A DNA stretch of 64,000 bases, taken from contig NZ_JAKCWP010000011.1 of assembly GCF_028767125.1 (NCBI RefSeq), positions 1 to 64,000 of the forward strand, written 5' to 3'. The position numbers were made by a program, and so were the translations under genes. The notes beneath the pieces are model-generated. The model made no database searches and was not told the origin of the DNA. It saw only the letters and a list, made by a program, of their open reading frames with translations. Shown here piece by piece: positions 41,473-52,155 of this stretch. How positions within the stretch are numbered: the first letter of the stretch is position 1; each line of letters begins with the position of its first letter. Origin of the DNA: Chelativorans sp. YIM 93263. Lineage in GTDB: Bacteria; Pseudomonadota; Alphaproteobacteria; Rhizobiales; Rhizobiaceae.

Positions 41473-41563
41473 GAACGGCGTCATTTCCACAAGAATGCGA
41501 GCCTCTCGCTGTGGTAAAGCATTTTTGGAACTTCCAAGGCCGAAGATGACGGTGCTCCTGAAT

Positions 41564-41594
41564 CAAAAACGCCGGCTCTCGGGAGAACCGGCGT
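41564..41594 (-). terminator. Intrinsic terminator after gltA
   Basis: Arms of 12 bp with one mismatch (ACGCCGGTTCTC / GAGAGCCGGCGT on the minus strand), followed by a run of five T. It begins 23 bp after the gltA stop and separates gltA from recA. Confidence 0.85.
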
Positions 41595-41616
41595 CTCAAC
41601 ACAGTGCTGTGTCCAT

Positions 41617-42906
41617 TCAGCGTTTGGCGATCGGCACATAGTCTCGCTGGGTTGCACCCGTGTAGAGCTGGCGCGGGCGGCCGATCTTTTGATTCGGATC
41701 TTCGATCATCTCCTTCCACTGGGCGATCCAGCCGACGGTGCGTGCTAGGGCGAACAGCACCGTGAACATGGTGGTCGGGAAACCCAGCGCCTTCAGCGTG
41801 ATGCCTGAATAGAAATCGACATTCGGATAGAGCTTCTTCTCGATGAAATACTCGTCCGTCAGCGCGATGCGTTCCAGTTCCATCGCGATGTCCAGTTGCG
41901 GATCGTCCTTGATCCCAAGCTCGCCGAGTACCTCGTGACAAGTCTTCTGCATGATCTTGGCACGCGGATCGTAGTTCTTGTAGACGCGATGCCCGAAGCC
42001 CATCAGGCGGAAGGGATCATTCTTGTCCTTGGCGCGCTCGATGAATTCAGGGATGCGCTCGACCGAGCCGATCTCCGACAGCATGTTGAGCGCAGCCTCG
42101 TTTGCCCCTCCATGGGCCGGGCCCCAGAGGCAGGCAATGCCGGCGGCGATGCAAGCGAAGGGATTGGCACCGGAGGAGCCGGCCAGCCGCACCGTCGAGG
42201 TCGAAGCGTTCTGCTCGTGATCCGCGTGCAGGATAAAGATGCGGTCCATGGCGCGCGCCAACACCGGATTGACCTTGTATTCCTCACATGGCACCGCAAA
42301 ACACATATGCAGAAAGTTCGCCGCATAGGACAGCTCGTTGCGCGGATAAACGAAGGGCTGGCCGATGTGATATTTGTAGGCCATGGCCGCAATGGTCGGC
42401 ATCTTGGCGATCATGCGGATAGAGGCCACCATGCGCTGGTGCGGGTCGGAAATGTCCGTGGAGTCGTGATAGAATGCCGACAGCGCGCCGGCCACACCGC
42501 ACATGATAGCCATGGGGTGGGCATCACGACGGAAGCCAGTAAAGAACCGCGACATCTGCTCGTGCAGCATAGTGTGTCGCGTCACGCGGTGATCAAAGTC
42601 CTCTTTCTGGGTCTTGGTCGGCAGTTCGCCGTAAAGAAGCAGATAGCAGATCTCTAGAAAATCGCCGTGCTCCGACAACTGCTCGATGGGATAGCCCCGG
42701 TGCAGGAGAGTGCCCTCGTCACCGTCTATATAAGTGATTTTCGATTCGCAGCTTGCGGTCGATGTAAAACCCGGATCGTATGTAAACGCTCCCGTATCCT
42801 TGTAGAGCGAAGCAATGTTGATGACGTCGGGGCCGACGGTTCCCCTCAGAACTTCGTATTCGTGATTTTCGCCGCCAAGTTCCAGTTTTGCAGTTGAATC
42901 GGCCAT
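41617..42906 (-). CDS. gltA: Citrate synthase (type II)
   Basis: Condenses oxaloacetate and acetyl-CoA. 429 aa, the length of the NADH-regulated hexameric proteobacterial type. Active-site His residues in [13 protein letters not shown] and [14 protein letters not shown], and the catalytic Asp in [11 protein letters not shown]-terminal beta-rich domain (residues 1-60) as in E. coli GltA. Has its own terminator; not in an operon with recA. Confidence 0.97.
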   Translation of the reverse strand: MADSTAKLELGGENHEYEVLRGTVGPDVINIASLYKDTGAFTYDPGFTSTASCESKITYIDGDEGTLLHRGYPIEQLSEHGDFLEICYLLLYGELPTKTQKEDFDHRVTRHTMLHEQMSRFFTGFRRDAHPMAIMCGVAGALSAFYHDSTDISDPHQRMVASIRMIAKMPTIAAMAYKYHIGQPFVYPRNELSYAANFLHMCFAVPCEEYKVNPVLARAMDRIFILHADHEQNASTSTVRLAGSSGANPFACIAAGIACLWGPAHGGANEAALNMLSEIGSVERIPEFIERAKDKNDPFRLMGFGHRVYKNYDPRAKIMQKTCHEVLGELGIKDDPQLDIAMELERIALTDEYFIEKKLYPNVDFYSGITLKALGFPTTMFTVLFALARTVGWIAQWKEMIEDPNQKIGRPRQLYTGATQRDYVPIAKR

Positions 42907-43118
42907 CGCAAATCACCTCTCTGTCTTGAAACTCGGGGGGCGGAGTACCCTCGCCACGGGGAACGTGGCGGCCAGCCGCAATGTGGCACCTAGCTAGCGC
43001 ATTTGGACAGTCGTGCCAAGCTTGTCAGGCACGGGCGTTGCATCAAACACCCAAGTTTGAGCGGGAGGAATCCGATTTTGTTCGCATCTGCGCTGACAAA
43101 TCAAAGCCTTGCGGGGCG

Positions 43119-44484
<1,366 letters not shown>

Positions 44485-44586
44485 GTGCAGTCCTGAAAGA
44501 GAAATGCCGTAAAAGCACCGAAAATTCGTTGGGGCGGAGATAATGGCTGGTCACAAGCTGTCAACGGGACAAAAGGAAACATCTGT

Positions 44587-44934
44587 TTAGCGCAGGCCCC
44601 CGGATATGAACGCGCATACGGCCTCGCTTCGCGCGATCAGGCGCTCCAGTGCCGCTGCCGATCCAGGCGATGTTTCGACCGCGGCTGCCGCGTCAGCGAG
44701 AGCGAATGCGCCGATCGCCCGACTCGCACCGACCAGGGAATGCGCCATCCGTAAACGCTCCCCTTCGGACGAGTCGGTCAGGGTTTCGCGCACGGCACGC
44801 ACCTGCTCGGCGAACAATCCAAGAACCTCCCGCTCGAGCGCGGTATCGCCTTGCGTCTGTCGCGCGAGCTGCGCGAGATCGATCGGCAGTGCGCTTTCCA
44901 CTGCTTTCAAGCCGCTGTTTACGTCGGTTGTCAT
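44587..44934 (-). CDS. Hpt-domain phosphotransfer protein
   Basis: 115-aa protein that is essentially one Hpt four-helix domain. The phospho-acceptor His is residue 65 in MAHSLVGASRAIGAFALADA, in the normal HxLxG context. No kinase or receiver gene adjoins; CckA in this window uses ChpT, a different fold, so the partner is unknown. Divergent from the GPR/RgsE-like gene with about 220 bp of shared control DNA. Confidence 0.85.
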   Translation of the reverse strand: MTTDVNSGLKAVESALPIDLAQLARQTQGDTALEREVLGLFAEQVRAVRETLTDSSEGERLRMAHSLVGASRAIGAFALADAAAAVETSPGSAAALERLIARSEAVCAFISGGLR

Positions 44935-45157
44935 GATCTTCCTCTACCCTGCCGCTTTCGCCCCGCGCTCCTCGCCGCCTGTGGACAACGCGTTAACACG
45001 GATATTCCAATTTCAGCCTTCTAACCAGCTAGACGTTAACCTTATGTTTAAACTTCTGGACATCGCGCTGCACACCTGTTTCCATGCAATGCCTGTGCCA
45101 CTACGATACGGTTAGCGAGGTGTGGGCATAATCGGGTCACGATGATCCTGTTTCGGT

Positions 45158-48100
45158 ATGGCCCCGAATGTAATGGGTGACGGCGGCATGGCGCGTAATA
45201 CAGTAAAGAAAAAAGAGCCTCAGGACGATTTTGCGAAAGAACTCGAAGAAGCCCTGATGGAGGATCCCGTCTCGAGCAGCGGCGGGGACTTGGATATTGC
45301 GGCTTCCATCGAAGACCTGGAGATTCAGATTTCAGCGGCGGCAGAGGAACTCGCCCGTGAGGGACAGGGCGAGACCTATGACACCGACGCCTCGGCCGTG
45401 CCGGATGCGTGGGCGGAAACCAGTGATGCGCCAGCTGAGTCCCACATACCGGAGACCGCGAAAAAAGCCGAAACCGCGGAGCAGAACCTTCAGCCCGTCG
45501 ACACGACATCCGAGACCTCGTTCACCTTCCCCCCGCCCGCCAATGACGACAGCCAGGGTAATCTTCATCGTTTCGCGCATACGATAGACCAGCGCGCGCC
45601 GCGCACCGCGTATTGGGTGGCAGCCGGTGTGTCTGCACTCTGGATTGCGGCTGGCCTCGGCCTTGCGCATCTACTTTACGGTCCTGAAATCTGGCAGATC
45701 AGTTCGTTGGGTGAGCTTGCGGCTGCGCCTTATGCGCTCGGTATGGCAGTCGGGATTTTCGTGCCCGTAATCCTCTTCTGGGGTTTTGCCGTTATGGTGC
45801 GCCGCGCGCAGGAAATGCGCCAGACTGCACAGCACATGGCGCAAATGGCCATTCGTCTGGCCGAGCCGGAAAATCTCGCGCAGGACCGGGTCATGACCGT
45901 TGGACAGGCGGTCCGCCGCGAGGTCCAGGCCATGGGCGACGGAATCGAGCGTACCTTGGCGCGCGCAGTCGAGTTGGAGACGCTCGTCCATACGGAAGTG
46001 AACGAGCTCGAGCGCGCCTACTCGGAAAACGCGTCCCGGATCCGCATTCTCGTGGACAGTCTTGGCGCGGAGCGTGAAGGCATCGTAAGCCATGCCGAGC
46101 GCGTGCGCGCGTCGATCACCGGTGCCCACGAGGTCCTGAAGGAAGAGCTTGATTCGGCCGGCGAGCAAATCCGCGTGAACGTGGACGACGCCGCCCAGCG
46201 GCTTTCAGGCTCGTTGAGCCAGTCCGGCGATTCACTTGCCAGGCTTCTGGACACTCGCATTGCTTCGCTCGGCGAGACCGGAGATTCATTCGTCGAGCGG
46301 ATCGACACCTCCAGTGAGAAAATCAGCCGGGCACTGGACGAGAAAGCCGAAAGCCTTTCGCAGCGAATCACCACCTCGGGTGACGGAATCGCCTCCCTCC
46401 TGGATACTCGCATTACCGCACTGACAGACCGGACTGACGAAGCGAGTCGCACGCTGACGGATGTGTTCGATGCACGGGTCTCCTACCTCACGACATCTGT
46501 CGATCAGGCATCCGAGAAGGTGAATTCCTTGTTCGAGACGCGCCTGACGCAGCTGGAACATTCCCTATCGGAGCGCGGTCAGGCACTTATTTCTGAATTC
46601 TCAACTCGTGCTGAAGCTCTCGACACCGGAATCGAGAAGCTTGAGAGCGCGCTCGAAGCCCGTGCGCGCAGCATCAATGACTCACTGGTCGAGCGCACCC
46701 GCGAAATCGCCGAAAGTTTCGTTCGCGGCCGCCAGGAAATTTCGTCGGCCATCGATCTGGGCAAGAGCACGATCGAGAACGATCTCTCCGCCCTCGTCTC
46801 CTCCACTTCCAACATACTTGAGGGCAAGGCGGACGAGTTCGCCGGCCGTCTGCGTGAGAGCCAGATCGAGCTTGGCAATCGCCTGAACGAAAACCTGGAG
46901 AACTTCGAGACCATGCAGACGCGCATGGAGAATGCCGTCGAGCGCCAGGCGGAAAGCTTCGCGCATAGCCGCGAACGCCTCTCTGGTTTTCTCGAGAACG
47001 ACATTCAAAAGCTCGAAGAAATCCATCACAAGTTCGAGGGCCGAGTCGAAGGACAGCTCGAGCAGCTGGCGCAGACGCGCAACCGCTTCGGCGAGGCAAT
47101 CGAGGCTGATATCGCGCGCCTCAACGAGGCCTTTGACGCCCAGTCCGGAGTTATCGAGGAACGCACCCGCACAATGGAGCAGGCCCTGGCCCTGGGCGTA
47201 GATAATGTGCGTCAGACGCTGGAAAACAGCGCCGGCGTCGTCGCCGGGGCCCTGCGCGACAAGGTCCTGGAGGCAACCACCTCCCTCAGCACCGAAACCG
47301 AAAAAGTTCTGGATGGCGTGGACCAACGCATTATCGGCCGGGTCGAGAACACTGCCAGGACACTTGGCGAGCAAGTGGAGTCCATCGACATCACCTTCGA
47401 AACGGCGGCACAGCGCATTGCTGAGCGCGCGGACGGCTTCCGCCAGGATTTCTCCGATATCGATCAGCGCATGGCGGCCCGGCTTACCGAAGCCTCGGAA
47501 ATGCTCAACAGCCGCGCCGAAGGTGTCGCACGGGTCTTCGAGGATGCCGACCAGCGGATCGCGGCGCGTGCGAGCCAGACATCGGCCGAGCTCGATTCAC
47601 GGACATCGGCAATTGCGGACACGCTTGCGGAGATCGAAACACGTCTGCGGTCCACCACCGAATCCAGCACCCTGGCCGTTGCCGAGCAATTGGCCGATAT
47701 CGAGAGCCGGCTGCGCTCCGGTACCGAGTTCACCACGGCGGCACTCGCCGAAAAGCTTACCGAAATCGAAGCGCAGCTGCATTCTGCCGCGCGGTCCAGC
47801 ACATCGGCGATCGTAGAAGGCGTGCAGGAAGTGGAAAAGCGTCTGGAGGCCAGTGTCGGCCAGACCCGGGCCACACTGGATCGGGGCCTGGGCGAAGCCG
47901 AGGCACGCCTCAAGACCGGCGCCGAGCAGGCGGCACAGCAGATCGGCCAACAGCTCGCCCGCAGCCAAGCGGATCTGGTGTCTACAGCCGACACGGTCGG
48001 GCAGACGTTCGCCGCCATCAACGACCATATCTCCAGGCGCACCACCGAATCCATGCAGACGGTTGAGGAGCGGACCCGCGAGTTCAACGAGGTTCTGGCC

Positions 48101-49720
48101 GGCCGCACCTCGGAGATCGGGCGCATTCTCGACGAGACCGCCCGCCCGCTCGTGGAGCGTTTCGAGGCCAGCGGCGGCGAGCTTCAGCAGAACATCGAAG
48201 CCATCACGCAACGAACCGAAGAACGCTTGCGCAAGGAAAACGCCGCGCTCATCAACGCCTTGAACAGCCGCACGAGCGAGACGATCAAGGCGGTAGAGCA
48301 GGCCCGCGAAACCGTGGCAACCGACATCAACCAGTTGCTGGTTCAACTCAACGAGTCCGGTGACAATCTGGGCCAGATGGTCGAAAGCGCTGCGGGCAAC
48401 CTGCGGCAGGTGGAAGAAAACCTCACCAAGACGACCCAATCCTTCGCCCAGAATGCGGGTAAGGCCGCGGAGACTTTCGCTAATTCTGCGAACCTCATCA
48501 ATGCGAATTCCGGCCGGCTTTCCGAATTCTCCGAGAAAACACTGCGGGAGATCTCATCGATCTCCAGCCGCTTCGAAGACCACAGCCGGCTTCTCGAAAG
48601 CGCGTCGGACCTATTGGAGAAGGCGCAGTCGAGCCTTACCGAGACGCTGGATGGGCGCCAGGAATCGCTCGAAAAGCTTGCCAATGGACTAGTGGCAAAA
48701 TCCGAGCAGATCGAGCAGGTCATGCAGTCATTCGAGGGGCTTCTAGAAGGCGCGTTCGAGACGGCGGAGGACCGCACTCGCAAGTCGGCGCATACGATTC
48801 GCGAGGCGATCAGTCAGGTCGTGGATACGGCGACCAACCGCTTTGCGGGCGCGACCGACGACATCCGTCGTAGCGCGGCGGAAATTCGCTCCGAGCTGGA
48901 GAAAACTCGAACCGACGTCACACGCGGCATCGTCGAACTGCCGGAAGAAGCTAAGCAGTCGACCAGCGCCATGCGGCACGCGATCACCGAGCAGATCAAC
49001 GCGTTGAAGGAACTCTCGGATATCGTGGCCAAGTCCGGGCGCCTGCACGACGTGGGAACCAGCATCCATCCTGCTGAACCGACCATGACCGGAGAAACCC
49101 GCCCCGCAATGGCTGTCGGCGAGACGGTTGCGCCGGCGCCGGCGGCCCCCGCTCCCAATGCCGGACAAGGGAAGCCGGTGCCCGCCGCCAACTACGCGAA
49201 TCAGCAGCCAGCGCCGGCCCGGAACAGTGCGCAGCAACCGGTGGATAAGTCTGGTTCGGTTGGGGGCCCGGCCGGCGGCGGCTGGATTCGCGACCTCCTG
49301 CGCAGTGCATCGCGCGAGGAAGGAAATGACCAGCACGAAACCCCTGGGGCCGTTGCGAACGATCGCTCCGCTCTGCACGTCGTCGAGTCGCTCAATTCGC
49401 TCTCGGTCGATATCGCTCGCGCTATTGATCACGACGCATCAATCGAGTTGTGGGAGCGTTACCGCCGCGGCGAGCGCAACGTCTTTACGCGTAGACTCTA
49501 TACGCTCAAAGGGCAGCAGACGTTCGATGAGATTGAGCGTAAATACCGGGAAGACGGCGAGTTCCGCAAAGCCGTCGATCAGTATTGTCGCGACTTCGAA
49601 AAGTTGCTTTCAGATGTTTCGAAATCCGATCGCGACAACATTATGAGCCAGACGTATCTCTCCTCTGATACCGGCAAAGTCTACACAATGCTGGCACACG
49701 CGAGCGGCAGATTAACTTAG
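45158..49720 (+). CDS. rgsE: GPR/RgsE-like growth pole ring protein (apolipoprotein-like coiled coil)
   Basis: 1520 aa. In order: a disordered acidic N-terminus (1-145), two membrane helices (about 150-174 and 192-214) that put the bulk in the cytoplasm, then about 1100 residues of continuous charged helix (to about 1310), a Pro/Ala-rich linker (about 1315-1380) and a conserved C-terminal segment (about 1405-1520, with RYRRGERNVFTRRLY and LKGQQTFDEI). The helix shows 22-residue repeats near 392-480 (units starting ALDEK, LLDTRI, VFDARV, LFETRL), the period of apolipoprotein A helices. This matches the published design of Agrobacterium GPR and S. meliloti RgsE, which form a ring at the growing pole and are needed for unipolar growth; GPR is longer (2115 aa). 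Homology is inferred from architecture. Starts at 45173 or 45188 are possible. Terminator at 49771. Confidence 0.72.
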   Translation: MAPNVMGDGGMARNTVKKKEPQDDFAKELEEALMEDPVSSSGGDLDIAASIEDLEIQISAAAEELAREGQGETYDTDASAVPDAWAETSDAPAESHIPETAKKAETAEQNLQPVDTTSETSFTFPPPANDDSQGNLHRFAHTIDQRAPRTAYWVAAGVSALWIAAGLGLAHLLYGPEIWQISSLGELAAAPYALGMAVGIFVPVILFWGFAVMVRRAQEMRQTAQHMAQMAIRLAEPENLAQDRVMTVGQAVRREVQAMGDGIERTLARAVELETLVHTEVNELERAYSENASRIRILVDSLGAEREGIVSHAERVRASITGAHEVLKEELDSAGEQIRVNVDDAAQRLSGSLSQSGDSLARLLDTRIASLGETGDSFVERIDTSSEKISRALDEKAESLSQRITTSGDGIASLLDTRITALTDRTDEASRTLTDVFDARVSYLTTSVDQASEKVNSLFETRLTQLEHSLSERGQALISEFSTRAEALDTGIEKLESALEARARSINDSLVERTREIAESFVRGRQEISSAIDLGKSTIENDLSALVSSTSNILEGKADEFAGRLRESQIELGNRLNENLENFETMQTRMENAVERQAESFAHSRERLSGFLENDIQKLEEIHHKFEGRVEGQLEQLAQTRNRFGEAIEADIARLNEAFDAQSGVIEERTRTMEQALALGVDNVRQTLENSAGVVAGALRDKVLEATTSLSTETEKVLDGVDQRIIGRVENTARTLGEQVESIDITFETAAQRIAERADGFRQDFSDIDQRMAARLTEASEMLNSRAEGVARVFEDADQRIAARASQTSAELDSRTSAIADTLAEIETRLRSTTESSTLAVAEQLADIESRLRSGTEFTTAALAEKLTEIEAQLHSAARSSTSAIVEGVQEVEKRLEASVGQTRATLDRGLGEAEARLKTGAEQAAQQIGQQLARSQADLVSTADTVGQTFAAINDHISRRTTESMQTVEERTREFNEVLAGRTSEIGRILDETARPLVERFEASGGELQQNIEAITQRTEERLRKENAALINALNSRTSETIKAVEQARETVATDINQLLVQLNESGDNLGQMVESAAGNLRQVEENLTKTTQSFAQNAGKAAETFANSANLINANSGRLSEFSEKTLREISSISSRFEDHSRLLESASDLLEKAQSSLTETLDGRQESLEKLANGLVAKSEQIEQVMQSFEGLLEGAFETAEDRTRKSAHTIREAISQVVDTATNRFAGATDDIRRSAAEIRSELEKTRTDVTRGIVELPEEAKQSTSAMRHAITEQINALKELSDIVAKSGRLHDVGTSIHPAEPTMTGETRPAMAVGETVAPAPAAPAPNAGQGKPVPAANYANQQPAPARNSAQQPVDKSGSVGGPAGGGWIRDLLRSASREEGNDQHETPGAVANDRSALHVVESLNSLSVDIARAIDHDASIELWERYRRGERNVFTRRLYTLKGQQTFDEIERKYREDGEFRKAVDQYCRDFEKLLSDVSKSDRDNIMSQTYLSSDTGKVYTMLAHASGRLT

Positions 49721-49770
49721 GCTTAGGAAAACTCAGCCGATACAAGGGCGCGTTCCTGAGGCGACTAAGG

Positions 49771-49802
49771 ATCCCCGGCATCTCGCCGGGGATTTTCATT
49801 CT
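49771..49802 (+). terminator. Intrinsic terminator after the GPR/RgsE-like gene
   Basis: Perfect 9-bp arms ATCCCCGGC / GCCGGGGAT around ATCTC, followed by TTTCATTCT. It lies 50 bp after the stop and 68 bp before the luxR-type start. Confidence 0.85.
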
Positions 49803-49869
49803 AGTACAACAACTAGGGTGAGACGCTCTTGAAAATTGTCGCGTTGCCGCGCATTCTCAAAATAGAACA

Positions 49870-50610
49870 ATGGGGGACAAGATGCAGTGGGGTCATATGC
49901 TTGTCCGGCCGGACTTCCCGGACGTAATTGACACCGTCTCACGTATGCCAACCAGCGAGAGCGCCATCCTCTTCATTCGTGACACACTCGGCTTCGATCA
50001 CGTCACCTATCAACTCGCCCTTAGTCGTCCGCGCAATGCGCCCTTCATTCGCAGCAGCTACCCGGCTCAGTGGATCTCGACATATCTGCTTCGCGGCTAT
50101 GTGGACGTCGATCCGATCGTGAAAAAAGCATTCTCCTCCACCCAGCCGTTCGCGTGGCACGAGTTGAAGTTAAGCCCGAGCGAGTTGGAGTTTATGGCCG
50201 ATGCGCGGTCCCATGGTGTCGGCGACAAAGGCTATACGATTCCGATCACGGATCGTTTCTCTCGCCGCGCCGCACTCACGCTGGCAACAAGCACGACAAT
50301 CGAGGACCTGACGGCATTTATCGCCTCAAGCGCGACGAGCCTGGCCCAAATTGCCCACATTGTTCACCACAAGGCTCTGCAGGAGTTTTCGCCGGATGCA
50401 TCAGCTCAGGCGCCCGTTTTGGCGCCGCGTGAAGCGGAGTGCCTACTGTGGACCGCACGAGGCAAGGAAGCAAAAGCCATCGCAGCCATTCTCAATCTCT
50501 CAGAATATACGGTGCGCAGCTACCTGAGAACTGCACGCCAGAAGCTTGAATGCAAAACGCTTTCTCAGGCGGTCGCGAAAGCGATTCAGCGTGAAATAAT
50601 CAACCCGTAG
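49870..50610 (+). CDS. LuxR family regulator with intact acyl-homoserine-lactone site, no luxI nearby
   Basis: 246 aa: autoinducer-binding domain (about 20-170) and a C-terminal LuxR helix-turn-helix (about 180-240, [20 protein letters not shown] and [17 protein letters not shown]). The five pocket residues that define AHL receptors, W57, Y61, D70, P71 and W85 in TraR, appear here as W68, Y72, D81, P82 and W96, all shifted by exactly 11. No synthase gene lies in the window, so it is a solo on present evidence. Its last 11 bp overlap the end of glpK on the other strand. Confidence 0.9.
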   Translation: MGDKMQWGHMLVRPDFPDVIDTVSRMPTSESAILFIRDTLGFDHVTYQLALSRPRNAPFIRSSYPAQWISTYLLRGYVDVDPIVKKAFSSTQPFAWHELKLSPSELEFMADARSHGVGDKGYTIPITDRFSRRAALTLATSTTIEDLTAFIASSATSLAQIAHIVHHKALQEFSPDASAQAPVLAPREAECLLWTARGKEAKAIAAILNLSEYTVRSYLRTARQKLECKTLSQAVAKAIQREIINP

Positions 50611-52099
50611 CCCTGCTCAGCGTCCGGCTGACGGCATCGCGCCACCCCTTCATCTTCTGCTCCCGCTCGGTCTCGGCCATGTTCGGCATAAATTGCCGAT
50701 CGAGCGCCCAGCTTTTCGAAAATTCTTCCGCTCCCGGCCAGGCCCCCACGCGAGACCCGGCGAGCCAGGCAGCACCCATGGCGGTTGTCTCGAGGATTTT
50801 TGGCCGGTCGACCGGCGCGCCCAGAATGTCGGCCAGGCATTGCATGGTCCAGTCGCTCGCCACCATGCCGCCATCCACGCGCAAAACCTTGGTCTCCTCA
50901 CCGTCCGGCCAGTCCTTGCGCATTGCGTCCAGCAGATCGCGGGTCTGAAAGGCTACCGATTCCAACGTGGCGCGGGCGAACTCTGCAGGTCCCGTGTTGC
51001 GTGTCAGCCCGAAGATCGCCCCGCGGGCCGCCGTATCCCAATGCGGCGCTCCCAGTCCGACGAAAGCCGGGACAAGGTAGATATCCTGGCTTGGATCCGC
51101 CTTTTCCGCGAGAACGCCCGAATCCGAAGCCTTCCCGATGATCTGCAGCCCGTCGCGCAGCCACTGCACCGCAGCGCCCGCCACGAAGATGGAGCCTTCG
51201 AGTGCATAGGTATTCTTGCCGTTCAGGCGATAGGCGATGGTCGTCAGCAGCCGGTTATTCGAGCGAACCAAAGTCTCACCCGTATTCAGCACGGCGAAAC
51301 ATCCTGTGCCATAGGTAGATTTGAGCATGCCGGGCTCGAAACATGCCTGTCCTATCGTCGCCGCCTGCTGGTCGCCTGCAACGCCGAGGATGGGGATTCC
51401 GGCGCCGAAGAGCTCCGGATCGGTAACGCCAAAGTCATCGGCTGTATCCTTGACCTCCGGGAGAACCCGCCGGGGCACCCGGAGGATGGACAGCAACTCG
51501 TCGTCCCATTCGTTCGTTGCGATGTTGTAGAGCAAGGTCCGTGATGCATTCGTCGCGTCGGTCACGTGCGAGCGGCCACCCGTCAGGCGCCAGATCAGAT
51601 AACTGTCGATGGTGCCGGCCAGAAGCTTGCCAGCTTGTGCCCGCTCGCGCACGCCCTCCACATTGTCTAGAAGCCAGGAAAACTTGGTTCCGGAGAAATA
51701 GGGGTCGAGAAGCAGGCCGGTCTTGGCTGTAAAAGTTTCTTCCAGGCCGTCACGCTGCAGATCTTCACAGAGCGCGGCTGTGCGCCGGTCCTGCCAGACG
51801 ATGGCGTTGTGCACCGCCCTGCCCGTCTCCTTGTCCCAGAGCACGACGGTCTCGCGTTGGTTGGTAATCCCAATGGCGGCAATATCACGCGCTCCCAGCT
51901 TCGCCTTGGCGAGTGCGGCGTTCACGGTGGAGACAACACCGTTCCAGATGTCTTCGGGATCGTGCTCAACCCATCCGGATGCGGGAAAATGCTGGGGAAA
52001 TTCCTCCTGGCCGCTTCCGACCGCCCGCAGATTCTCGTCGAAAATAATGGCGCGAGTCGATGTCGTTCCCTGATCGATAGCCAATACAAAGCCGCTCAT
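50600..52099 (-). CDS. glpK: Glycerol kinase
   Basis: Phosphorylates glycerol to sn-glycerol-3-phosphate. 499 aa, usual length. FGGY-kinase signatures: [13 protein letters not shown] at the N-terminus, [16 protein letters not shown], and [22 protein letters not shown]. Last gene of glpR-glpD-glpK; no glpF facilitator gene is present. Tail-to-tail overlap with the luxR-type gene could allow antisense interference. Confidence 0.97.
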   Translation of the reverse strand: MSGFVLAIDQGTTSTRAIIFDENLRAVGSGQEEFPQHFPASGWVEHDPEDIWNGVVSTVNAALAKAKLGARDIAAIGITNQRETVVLWDKETGRAVHNAIVWQDRRTAALCEDLQRDGLEETFTAKTGLLLDPYFSGTKFSWLLDNVEGVRERAQAGKLLAGTIDSYLIWRLTGGRSHVTDATNASRTLLYNIATNEWDDELLSILRVPRRVLPEVKDTADDFGVTDPELFGAGIPILGVAGDQQAATIGQACFEPGMLKSTYGTGCFAVLNTGETLVRSNNRLLTTIAYRLNGKNTYALEGSIFVAGAAVQWLRDGLQIIGKASDSGVLAEKADPSQDIYLVPAFVGLGAPHWDTAARGAIFGLTRNTGPAEFARATLESVAFQTRDLLDAMRKDWPDGEETKVLRVDGGMVASDWTMQCLADILGAPVDRPKILETTAMGAAWLAGSRVGAWPGAEEFSKSWALDRQFMPNMAETEREQKMKGWRDAVSRTLSRATG

Positions 52100-52155
52100 G
52101 ATCCCTCTCCCCAGAAATGAACCTCAGAAGACACCGGCGAAGCGCCCCCGTAATC

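Noticed and set aside
49803-49869. lux-box-like dyad before the luxR-type gene
   Set aside because: No inverted repeat of adequate length could be found.
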